The position numbers and the translations under genes were made by a program. Below the pieces are notes generated by a model. The model searched no databases. It was not told the DNA's origin and saw nothing but the letters and a program-made list of their open reading frames with translations. A stretch of 64,000 bases of DNA from Bradyrhizobium sp. URHD0069 (lineage in GTDB: Bacteria > Pseudomonadota > Alphaproteobacteria > Rhizobiales > Xanthobacteraceae). Of the stretch, positions 57,214 through 64,000 are shown in pieces. The stretch spans positions 1 through 64,000 of the forward strand of contig NZ_JNIJ01000035.1 in the NCBI RefSeq assembly GCF_000701345.1, in the 5' to 3' direction. Each line of letters starts with the position of its first letter. The stretch's first letter is position 1.

Positions 57214-57534
57214 ATGTCTGCTGAAGATGATTTTGCTGCACTAGTGGAAAAGCGCCTGACTGACGCTGAAGAGAAGACAGGACATATCTTCAGCGACCTA
57301 CGCAAAATGATCAGGGAAAAGGGGGCAGCTCAAGCCGCTCAATCGCTGCTCAGCCCGTCATCAACAGGCAGCTTCCCGTATGGCTTCAAGATCCTAGCTG
57401 CCAACAACTTATTGAGTCACTCGATGGAGCAAGCTGCGATTGACTCGGTGGCTAGCGGTCTATTCACGGAGGATCAATTGACAAACGCCTCTGCGCGTCT
57501 GACCCTCGCCAAGATGCTTGGGCTAGGGGGCTAA
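57214..57534 (+). CDS. Unknown 106-aa protein next to PolB
   Basis: ATG 57214 has GGGGTGG upstream; ATG 57181 is an alternative. Helical, acidic at the N-terminus (MSAEDDFAALVEKRLTDAEE), with SLLSPSSTGSFPYGFKILAA and a C-terminal ASARLTLAKMLGLGG. No family recognised. Divergent from the polymerase, its start is within about 50 bp of the polymerase start, so a shared promoter region is likely. Confidence 0.55.
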   Translation: MSAEDDFAALVEKRLTDAEEKTGHIFSDLRKMIREKGAAQAAQSLLSPSSTGSFPYGFKILAANNLLSHSMEQAAIDSVASGLFTEDQLTNASARLTLAKMLGLGG

Positions 57535-57535
57535 C

Positions 57536-57857
57536 GTGAAGGCTGAAGATGTCGTAATTGCATGGACACCCAACCGCGAACCGGTTCTCGCCTATCCCGA
57601 GCGAGGAAAAGGTGATTGTCTTTATCCCTCCCGAGACAAACGAAACACAACGCTTCATGAATACGACTGGAGCGGATACCGATGGATGGAAGAGGGTAGG
57701 AGTGGAAGGCCGTCGGCGATGGGTACAGAGCGTAGTGACGGCAATGTTATACAATGACAATATTGAGTTGGACGTAATTCAAGATGCTCTTTGTCAGGTC
57801 GATGAGTGGGCCCAATTTCCATTCTCCACTGATCATCCACCGCCAAAGGATGCTTGA
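57536..57857 (+). CDS. Unknown small protein, probably frameshifted
   Basis: GTG 57536 follows the previous stop by one base, implying coupling, and begins VKAEDVVIAWTPNREPVLAYP. After about 22 codons the better coding potential shifts one frame, reading SEEKVIVFIPPETNETQRFM on to AQFPFSTDHPPPKDA (stop 57857). A single-base change near 57600 would give one protein of about 107 residues. Function unknown. Confidence 0.45.
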
Positions 57858-58064
57858 TAGGCCGATCGCTTCCGCGCTGTCCCGCACGGCGAATCGCACG
57901 AACTTGAACGGCTGGGTCGTCAGCGTCTGTCCACAGCTAAAAAAAGAATCAACGTCTGCCTTGACCCGTACCGCTTGTGCTGGATTCAATCGGCATGTCG
58001 TCATGCTCTGATTCGTATGACCTGAGGAGAGGCCGCAGGAACACGTGCATGCGGGAGCACGCCA

Positions 58065-59108
58065 ATGATTTCAATCATCCCGTTCGAACAAGCTATGCAT
58101 GCTGTTCGCGATCTTCGAAAAAAGCATCTGCTTCTAGGGAATGGCTTCAGTATTGCCTTGAAGCCTAATATTTTTACCTATGGCTCTCTGTACGAGAACG
58201 CGGATTTCAGCAAAGTCCCGCATGTAACGAAATTGTTCGATGCGCTCAAAACGCAGGATTTTGAAGTTGTCATCAAACACCTTCAGGATGCCGCTACAGT
58301 CGTCGAGGTCTATCGGCCGAGTGCCACTACACTTGCCCGCAGCCTTCGAAATGATGCTGCGGCCATAAAAGATGCATTGGTGACCGCAATCGCCAAACGT
58401 CATCCTGATCGGCCTTATGACGTGAAGCCGGAGGAATACGCGGCTTGCCGAACCTTCCTATCTCGGTTCGAGCACATCTTTACACTCAATTACGATGTCC
58501 TCCTCTATTGGGCGCTAATGCAGAGCGAGGTAGATGCTCTAAAGATTCGTCAGGACGATGGGTTCAGACATCCGGAAGAGGATCCCGGTGCGCCTTGGGT
58601 TTCGTGGCAACAGGGTAATCAGGCGACCATCTCCTACCTCCATGGCGCATTACATCTGTTCGATGCTGGCTCGGAGATCACCAAATACACATGGTCAAAA
58701 ACCGACAGACCCATCGTTGAACAGATTCGGGCAGCTCTGGACGAGGAAAAATACCCGCTGTTTGTTTCGGAAGGCACTAGCGCGAGTAAGAAAGCCCGTA
58801 TTCTTCACAGTGGTTATCTCCATAAGGCACACCGTAGCTTTGAATCGTGCTGCGGTTCGTCGGGCAACGCGATCTTCGTCTATGGTCACTCTCTTGCAGA
58901 TAACGACGACCACGTACTCCGCTGTATCGCCAAAGGAAACGCTGCCTGTATGGCCGTCAGCATTTACGGTGATCCCGCTTCACCCGAAAACAAATTGATC
59001 ATCGCGAAGGCGGAGACGTTGGTCCAACAGCGCGGTCCCGCCAAGGGAAAACGGCCAGCGCTTGACGTAATCTATTACGATGCTGCGTCGGCGAAGGTGT
59101 GGGGCTAG
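58065..59108 (+). CDS. SIR2-like protein (DUF4917 type), candidate defence effector
   Basis: 347 residues; ATG 58065 follows GGGAG. SIR2-fold marks are visible: KHLLLGNGFSIAL (nucleotide loop) at about 23, FTLNYDVLLYW at about 143, SYLHGALHLFD (His in catalytic position) at about 187 and IFVYGHSLADNDDHVL at about 270. These match the SIR2-like/DUF4917 group, whose relatives deplete NAD in phage defence. NADase activity here is inferred. Confidence 0.7.
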   Translation: MISIIPFEQAMHAVRDLRKKHLLLGNGFSIALKPNIFTYGSLYENADFSKVPHVTKLFDALKTQDFEVVIKHLQDAATVVEVYRPSATTLARSLRNDAAAIKDALVTAIAKRHPDRPYDVKPEEYAACRTFLSRFEHIFTLNYDVLLYWALMQSEVDALKIRQDDGFRHPEEDPGAPWVSWQQGNQATISYLHGALHLFDAGSEITKYTWSKTDRPIVEQIRAALDEEKYPLFVSEGTSASKKARILHSGYLHKAHRSFESCCGSSGNAIFVYGHSLADNDDHVLRCIAKGNAACMAVSIYGDPASPENKLIIAKAETLVQQRGPAKGKRPALDVIYYDAASAKVWG

Positions 59109-59548
59109 TCTAGATACGTAATTGCGCTCATCGCGGACTTGTCGTTTTCGATCCATCCTCCGGCCCGTCAAGACCACATTTGAACAACTCCTGGCGCAAC
59201 AACTTCGATTTCGCCAGTCGCTACCCGTGAGCCCGTAGTCAAGACGCCAATTTTGCGTCGATTCCGCCATTGATTAGGCAAATCCCAGGCAGTAGCGCCG
59301 CCAAATCATCACTTTGTTGGCAAACTCTCGCCAAAACGGTCCGACCGAATATCCCGCTTTACGCTTCTAACGAAGCTAGCTATCCGGCCCACCAATCGGG
59401 CAGCTGTGTAGATTTAGTCACAGTTCACGAAAATGGCGCATTCGTTCTCTGGGTTCGCCAGAGTTGATAACGAGCGATTATCATACGCGACAGAGTGATC
59501 TTCGGGTTGAAGGCAAGGTGACTGCTTCCCCAGTGAGGGAGACCTGAT
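59109..59548. other. 440-bp region without a supported gene
   Basis: Only short frames lacking ribosome binding sites (for example 59270-59467). Nothing further seen. Confidence 0.5.
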
Positions 59549-59740
59549 ATGCCAGCCTACGTCCAGCACCGCGAAATTGAGTCAGCTTTAATAGTTTGTC
59601 CCGACTGCCTAGGGCTTCCTATGTACGTAAGGGACGTCGAGCCCCATTGGAGCATGGCGAAGATCGACTTCACCTACGAGTGCTCTGACTGTGGCGCTGA
59701 AATCAAGAAGACCGTAACAAAGCCGGAACGACGACACTAG
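59549..59740 (+). CDS. Small zinc-ribbon protein (63 aa)
   Basis: ATG 59549 follows GGGAGACCTGAT. Two CxxC pairs, VCPDCLGLPMYVRD and YECSDCGAEIKK, form a zinc ribbon. Function unknown; of a type widespread as small accessory genes in Bradyrhizobium. Confidence 0.6.
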   Translation: MPAYVQHREIESALIVCPDCLGLPMYVRDVEPHWSMAKIDFTYECSDCGAEIKKTVTKPERRH

Positions 59741-59927
59741 TCAGCAACCTGACTCATTCCTTTGTAGGCGATGGCGGATGCCGACGTTTCTTATGTGCGG
59801 CAGGAGTGGACGCGTTCGGCGCGACAGTAACATCGGTGGCCGCCTGCCCATTTCGTGATTCAGTTAGCCGTCTGTCATAGCCAGGATTGATTCCGACAGT
59901 GGGGGTCGAGCAAATGCGGGGCCACGA

Positions 59928-60416
59928 TTGGTCAGACCGACCAAAACCATCGCAGCACTTACCGCTGTGATTCTGATATACCTCATAGCGGTTCCTCTTG
60001 CGACTTTGCTGAATTTCGAAAATTCGTTTTGGCCGGGAATTGCTCTTCAACTGCACCGATCTCACACTCAATCGAAAGGAAACTCGAGGCCGAACCTCTT
60101 TGCGGTTTCGGGAAGCGCAATCGACCATCACGGTCTGCATCGAGGTACAGCTAATTCCTATGTACCACACAGTCGCTCAGGCCAACGCGTCGGTTTTAAG
60201 CCAGCCACTGTGGGTGTACGCGAACGGGTAGAGCCGACCGGGATGGCGTTGGCGGTACAGTCGCCTCCAGCCATGCAAAAGAGAGCGTTAAGCGTGATGG
60301 CTTTCGCTAGGCCTTCTTTGAGATTTGGCATCAGTGAGTCTGTCCCCACCGGCCTCCCTGAAATGAAAAGCGATCTCATCAAGCGCGCGTTGCGCCCATT
60401 CTTCAGCCTTCGCTAG
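59928..60416 (+). CDS. Possible small membrane-anchored protein, probably decayed
   Basis: The first 35 residues (MVRPTKTIAALTAVILIYLI AVPLATLLNF) form a good N-terminal membrane helix, but the rest is low in coding character and its end overlaps the antisense gene at 60288-60500. It may be a gene whose 3' part is frameshifted. Confidence 0.25.
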   Translation: MVRPTKTIAALTAVILIYLIAVPLATLLNFENSFWPGIALQLHRSHTQSKGNSRPNLFAVSGSAIDHHGLHRGTANSYVPHSRSGQRVGFKPATVGVRERVEPTGMALAVQSPPAMQKRALSVMAFARPSLRFGISESVPTGLPEMKSDLIKRALRPFFSLR

Positions 60417-60500
60417 CCAAAACGCTCTACGATCCGTGTCCGATAAGGCACGCTCTCGGCAAATCAATTCCTGATTACGAATTTCAGCAAGCTTATTCAT
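60288..60500 (-). CDS. Small conserved-type hypothetical (70 aa)
   Basis: ATG 60500 preceded by GGGGAG. A single amphipathic helix region (ICRERALSDTDRRAFWLAKA EEWAQRALDEI) resembles small Bradyrhizobium proteins of unknown role. Confidence 0.5.
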   Translation of the reverse strand: MNKLAEIRNQELICRERALSDTDRRAFWLAKAEEWAQRALDEIAFHFREAGGDRLTDAKSQRRPSESHHA

Positions 60501-60638
60501 TCACTTCACTCCCCGCGTGAAGCCAATTTACCCAGCCACAATAACAGAACTTCAAAGAACGTTCTTCCGTTTTCGACGCAAAAACGGTGCCAGCTTTCTC
60601 TTACCCATTTAGCAGCTTGGGCTGCGAGTGAAAGCCGG

Positions 60639-60908
60639 ATGGTCGACTTCCTAACGAATAAGTTGCCAGAAGACACTAGGGTCTCAATCGATGACGGTTA
60701 CCTGAAACTCTACCCATCAAGCGACGGCCTGATGCACGATGAATGCGTTGTCGGCATTGGGACTACTGCGCACTGGTACCTGGGGGATGGAGACGTTCCG
60801 CCAGAAGCCCAACTTCATCACACTGTTATTGAGCACTTAAAGATTGGATCGTGTTCGAAACTTCAACAGCTACGGGCCATACAGGGCGGCGCCACTTCGA
60901 AATCATAA
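60639..60908 (+). CDS. Small hypothetical (89 aa), partly duplicated downstream
   Basis: MVDFLTNKLPEDTRVSIDDG with central LMHDECVVGIGTTAHWYLGD. No family known. A degraded copy of its 3' two-thirds occurs at about 62153-62360. Confidence 0.45.
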   Translation: MVDFLTNKLPEDTRVSIDDGYLKLYPSSDGLMHDECVVGIGTTAHWYLGDGDVPPEAQLHHTVIEHLKIGSCSKLQQLRAIQGGATSKS

Positions 60909-60997
60909 AGACGCGAAGACATTCTTTCAGAATACCGCCGCTGTTGGTTCTGATCTCTGAAGAAAGATACCAGCGCCACCTGAGGCAAAAATGAGCT

Positions 60998-61222
60998 ATG
61001 GTCGCGTCGAAGAAGGCGGTCGCCAAGCGGCTTCCAAGGCCTTTCAAGAAAGCGGCGAAGACGGTAGCAAAAGCTGCGAAGGCGAAAAAAGACAGCCAAG
61101 AAAACAGCCAAAAAAAATCGTCGAAGAAGTCCGCGAAGAAAACCCAATCATCAGCCGGCCGTAAGGCTGTCGGAAGAGGGCAGCGAAGAAGGTTGCCAAG
61201 AAAAAAGAAGGCGAAACGGTAA
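60998..61222 (+). pseudogene. Histone H1-like Lys/Ala-rich protein with frameshifts
   Basis: The frame is Lys/Ala-rich (KKAVAKRLPRPFKKAAKTVA) but breaks the expected AKK pattern after a run of six A, regains it after a run of eight A, and loses it again near 61180. The final frame AAKKVAKKKEGETVK leads directly into the next gene. Restoring the homopolymers gives a regular KKTAKKTAKKKSSKKSAKK tail. Either decay or sequencing error. Confidence 0.5.
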
Positions 61223-61224
61223 AG

Positions 61225-61500
61225 ATGGATGACGCCGACGTTCAAATAAATTTCGATGCTCCCGCGGTTCTCCGGAAATGGCCCTCCCTCAATAGAGAGC
61301 GCATCAAAAAATCGTGGGGCGCCACTCCCTACCTTGTTGCTGCTGGCACTTTGGACGAGTGCATACGGGAGTTCATGTCCAAGCCTGCATTTCAGCACCA
61401 CTTGTATGAGATCCACACGGCTCCGCAAGGAGACTTAGTCAGTGCGGTTTTGTCGGCCGAGCACACGGTTGAGCTCGCTCGGCTGCGGGATTTTCTCTAA
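61225..61500 (+). CDS. Small hypothetical (91 aa)
   Basis: MDDADVQINFDAPAVLRKWP, then YLVAAGTLDECIREFMSK. The frame is open upstream into the H1-like region, so it may be the C-terminal part of one gene. Function unknown. Confidence 0.5.
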   Translation: MDDADVQINFDAPAVLRKWPSLNRERIKKSWGATPYLVAAGTLDECIREFMSKPAFQHHLYEIHTAPQGDLVSAVLSAEHTVELARLRDFL

Positions 61501-61582
61501 GTCTCGAATAAGTCGAAGCCGCTACTCGCCCCGGGTTGTCGGATTGACCTCGCGACCAAGCACAGCTCGACCAGGCGACTTC

Positions 61583-62059
61583 TCAATTTAGATTGAATAG
61601 GGTTTTTCCCAGCTGCCTCGAAATAAAATCCATGAACGATAACTTGGTCAGCGGAACGGTCGTCGCCGAGCTGCCACTCGCGACCGCAGGGGTGCTCGCC
61701 AATTGCGGATGGTAGGGCGCAACTTTAGGCGCCTGCCTTTTAGCGATCTTCCGCTTTTTTTGATCAACGCCGATTACCGTCGGAGGCGGAGCCGCTGAAG
61801 CGTACGATTGCAGTGGCGATGGCTCGCCTGACACCGCGTCTCCGACCAGCGTTGGTGGCGGGACTATGGTCGGCTGGCTGGTGTCAATGAAAATGCGTTC
61901 GGGAGGCCGCTGAATGGAAGCTATCCGAATGACTGGCTGGTTGATTGTGTCACCAGCTGGTTCCGGCAACGGTTTGGGCAGGTACCAATCTGCTACAAAC
62001 AGTAATGCAAGAAGCGATGCGCCAACCCAGGCTATGAATCGTCCGATAGGCATAACCAT
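61583..62059 (-). CDS. Membrane-anchored proline-rich hypothetical
   Basis: 158 residues from ATG 62059 (MVMPIGRFIAWVGASLLALL). One N-terminal helix, a proline-rich periplasmic linker, a basic KKRKIAKRQ stretch and C-terminal LTKLSFMDFISRQLGKTLF. Unknown role. Confidence 0.5.
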   Translation of the reverse strand: MVMPIGRFIAWVGASLLALLFVADWYLPKPLPEPAGDTINQPVIRIASIQRPPERIFIDTSQPTIVPPPTLVGDAVSGEPSPLQSYASAAPPPTVIGVDQKKRKIAKRQAPKVAPYHPQLASTPAVASGSSATTVPLTKLSFMDFISRQLGKTLFNLN

Positions 62060-62152
62060 TTCTCGCCGCCGTACCAACGTGACGAGAGCAAACGCCTTAA
62101 TTCCTGATAGTTCGTAACCGCCGCTCGAGTTTTCTTGAACGACCGTGAAACG

Positions 62153-62360
62153 TGGTTACCCATCAAGTGACGGCGTGATGCACGATGCGCCATTGGGGGA
62201 CTCCGGCTCACTGGTACGCAGGGACCAAGACGTTCCCGACGATGCACAACTTCATCATTCGGTAGTCGACGTTTGAAGTTGGAGCGTGTTCGAAGTTTCA
62301 CCAGTTATGGTCCGTATCGACCAGTTCCCCTTCGCAACCACAAAGACGCGAAGGCGTTTT
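62153..62360 (+). pseudogene. Degenerate copy of the 60639 gene
   Basis: CCATCAAGTGACGGCGTGAT, GACGTTCC, CAACTTCATCA, GTGTTCGAA and ACAAAGACGCGAAG align in order with 60710-60922, with deletions that break the frame. The remaining bases of 62060-62583 show no gene. Confidence 0.65.
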
Positions 62361-62583
62361 CTGGAAAAATGGCCGATAACGCGCAGCGCTCAACCGGTTC
62401 ACCTGAAGGTTCTGCTCCTTCCATGATGCTCCACCATGCCTCCTGCGCGGAGAACGCATGCGCTCACTCGACGGCGTTTATTCTCGATAGAGCCGATCCT
62501 TTGCTATAGCGTTGTCGATCAGCCATAACGGCTGAAGGCTGCCACCGAGCGGCTTAATAATCAAACGATCAAGGGAGGTTTTG

Positions 62584-63648
62584 ATGCCTACCAATTCTTT
62601 TCGCCTAGCTTTGGCATGTCTAGCTCTTGGCAGTGTATTAGCCAGCCCCGGCGCCCAAGCTGCAAGCCCAAAGCTTGAGAGCAGCGACGTCATGATCCCG
62701 TCAGGGGACGCCGGTATCGAGCTGTTCGTGCGCAATAAGCATCCGGCCGGCACGGACAGTTTTCCCTCCGACCGGATTTTGCTGTACGTGCACGGCGCCA
62801 CGTACCCCTCGGAAACCGCCTTCGACTTACCTATCGAGGGTGTGTCGATGATGGATATGATCGCAACACGCGGCTTTGACGTCTACCTCGTCGATGTCCG
62901 AGGCTACGGGCGTTCCACACGGCCGCCCGAGATGAGCCAACCTGCAGCCGCGAACAAGCCGATCGTCTCGACCGAGGTTGCTGCTCGTGACCTCGGTACC
63001 GCTGTCGATTACATTCTTAAAAAGCGCGGCGTTGCGAAGATCGGGGTAATGGGATGGTCGTGGGGAACGTCGATCGCTGGTTTGTACACCAGCGGACACA
63101 ACGAAAAGGTTGATCGTTTAGTCCTATACGCTCCGCAATGGATACGCACGGAGCCGCCGGCTCCTGTCGCCGCCAATGCTCCTCCGCTTGGAGCCTACCG
63201 ATTGGTCTCAAAGGATTCGGCCAAAGCGCGCTGGCTGAAAGGCGTGCCCGACGACAAGCAAGCCGGACTAATTCCGCCAGGTGTATTTGAAACTTGGGCT
63301 GATGCAACATGGGCGACGGACCCAGATGCGGCAAAGCAATCCCCACCCATGCTGCGTGCGCCCAATGGCGTGGTTGAGGACAGCATGAATTATTGGGCTG
63401 CAGGCAAAGCGCTATACGATCCCGGTAAGATCACGGTGCCGACCTTGATTCTTCATGCCGAATGGGACGCCGACCTTCCCAGTTATTTGGCTCAGAACTA
63501 TTTCACTCAGCTGAAGAACACGCCCTACAAGCGTATGATAGAGCTGAGCGAAGGAACCCATACGGTGATGATGGAAAAGAACCGGATGCAGTTCTTCCGC
63601 GAGTTGATGGGTTTCCTCGACGAAGAGAAGCCGCTCGCTTTGAAGTAA
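62584..63648 (+). CDS. Secreted alpha/beta hydrolase
   Basis: 354 residues from ATG 62584, preceded by AGGGAGG. Signal peptide ends AQA. Core: LLYVHGATYP (oxyanion region), nucleophile elbow GWSWGTS at about 158, Asp in LILHAEWDADLP and catalytic His in EGTHTVMM. Substrate unknown. Confidence 0.85.
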   Translation: MPTNSFRLALACLALGSVLASPGAQAASPKLESSDVMIPSGDAGIELFVRNKHPAGTDSFPSDRILLYVHGATYPSETAFDLPIEGVSMMDMIATRGFDVYLVDVRGYGRSTRPPEMSQPAAANKPIVSTEVAARDLGTAVDYILKKRGVAKIGVMGWSWGTSIAGLYTSGHNEKVDRLVLYAPQWIRTEPPAPVAANAPPLGAYRLVSKDSAKARWLKGVPDDKQAGLIPPGVFETWADATWATDPDAAKQSPPMLRAPNGVVEDSMNYWAAGKALYDPGKITVPTLILHAEWDADLPSYLAQNYFTQLKNTPYKRMIELSEGTHTVMMEKNRMQFFRELMGFLDEEKPLALK

Positions 63649-63776
63649 ATCGCGAGCTGGTCGCCGTATAGGCCGATCGTTCTGGTGGCTTGTCTGGTTC
63701 GTTCCAGGCGGGCCTCGTAGCTTCAAAATGATTCATGGCCGTTGCTGCATGAACGCGACCTCAAATTGCTGTGCCG

Positions 63777-63962
63777 CTATCTGCGATGCCCGAGGCTAAT
63801 GCCAAGCTTGAGTGCCTTCTGACGTAATGAACCTTCCGTTCTTTTGGTCAGCTTGATAATTTTGGCTATTGGCGTCTTCGCTTTCGAATGAGCTCGTAAT
63901 TCCTTCACGTCAGCCTTGGTGTATTCTCGTCGAATAATTTTCTTCTTTGCTTTCTTGGCCAC
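63777..63962 (-). CDS. Small basic protein, SANT/HTH-like
   Basis: 61 residues from GTG 63962 (GGAG upstream; ATG 63974 possible). MAKKAKKKIIRREYTKADVK, then TPIAKIIKLTKRTEGSLRQKA. A common small Rhizobiales protein, perhaps DNA-binding. Confidence 0.55.
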   Translation of the reverse strand: MAKKAKKKIIRREYTKADVKELRAHSKAKTPIAKIIKLTKRTEGSLRQKALKLGISLGHRR

Positions 63963-64000
63963 TTCGATCTCCATTGATTCGATGAGCCTTCTACCACACT

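Larger units (their letters stand above)
54279..64000. mobile_element. Insertion 2 in comM (PolB-carrying; right end not visible)
   Basis: Left junction is after CATCTGCTGAT of comM. The region starts with nested inverted repeats, then a family B polymerase pair, two small genes and a SIR2-like gene. GC content appears lower than the flanking core. The missing 3' part of comM is not seen, so the element extends at least to the end of the window or a rearrangement has occurred. No integrase is visible. Confidence 0.5.

Noticed and set aside
59754..60170. 138-codon minus-strand frame
   Set aside because: No ribosome binding site, Arg/Ser-rich shadow of the opposite frame.

Overview
The window looks like a chromosome segment of a Bradyrhizobium-type alphaproteobacterium (Nitrobacteraceae). 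The gene order dnaJ-dnaK / grpE-hrcA / rph-rdgB-hemW / rsmI-yraN-gshB, a pmtA-like methyltransferase, a perfect FixK/FNR box, an IS110-family remnant and several small proteins of the Bradyrhizobium accessory type all point there. The genus is inferred from gene content only.

Bases 1-23.5 kb form a copper/heavy-metal and envelope-stress island. It has an IS110-family tail, a FixK-box gene for a secreted tandem-repeat protein, decayed arylsulfatase and DUF1214 tails, and a di-heme cytochrome c peroxidase. These are followed by a CopB-like P1B-ATPase, a cytochrome c with a broken signal peptide, small Met/Cys-rich membrane proteins and a SigF-type ECF sigma factor with its NrsF anti-sigma. Two RND efflux systems follow (CusA/CusB with a FixH-like protein, and a CzcA-like pump with its adaptor), with DUF305 and other periplasmic metal-associated proteins. 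The island ends with a CsoR repressor divergent from a CopA ATPase across a CsoR operator. The logic is cytoplasmic export (CopA, CopB), periplasm-to-outside export (RND) and two regulatory inputs (CsoR, SigF/NrsF).

Bases 23.6-45.9 kb are core chromosome: EI24 protein, nth, DUF2244, an Ada-like protein, GNAT, gpmA, dapB, DUF1330, pyrF, FMN reductase, pmtA, dnaJ, dnaK with a heat-shock-type promoter, grpE, hrcA, rph, rdgB, hemW, an LpoA-like lipoprotein, rsmI, yraN, gshB and a PAP2 phosphatase. Several intergenic palindromic repeats lie between them.

From 45.9 kb the natural-transformation helicase gene comM is interrupted twice. The first insertion (about 45,972-53,732) is a 7.8-kb island whose large serine integrase lies at its right end. 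It carries an apparent type II restriction-modification pair, a small resolvase with an operator-like promoter, a duplicated 36-residue hydrophobic peptide, two receiver-only response regulators, a ParB-like protein and a secreted Rap1a-like protein. After 551 bp more of comM, a second insertion begins at about 54,279, just before the Walker A motif. It opens with nested inverted repeats and a family B DNA polymerase split by a one-base frameshift into exonuclease and polymerase parts. Divergent from the polymerase are two small unknown genes and a SIR2-like (DUF4917-type) protein, a possible defence effector. The right end and the rest of comM are outside the window.

Bases 59.1-64 kb hold small lineage-type hypothetical genes, a histone-H1-like Lys/Ala-rich gene with homopolymer frameshifts, a degenerate duplicate of a nearby small gene, a secreted alpha/beta hydrolase and a small basic protein. 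All functions are from reading the sequence; no searches were run.
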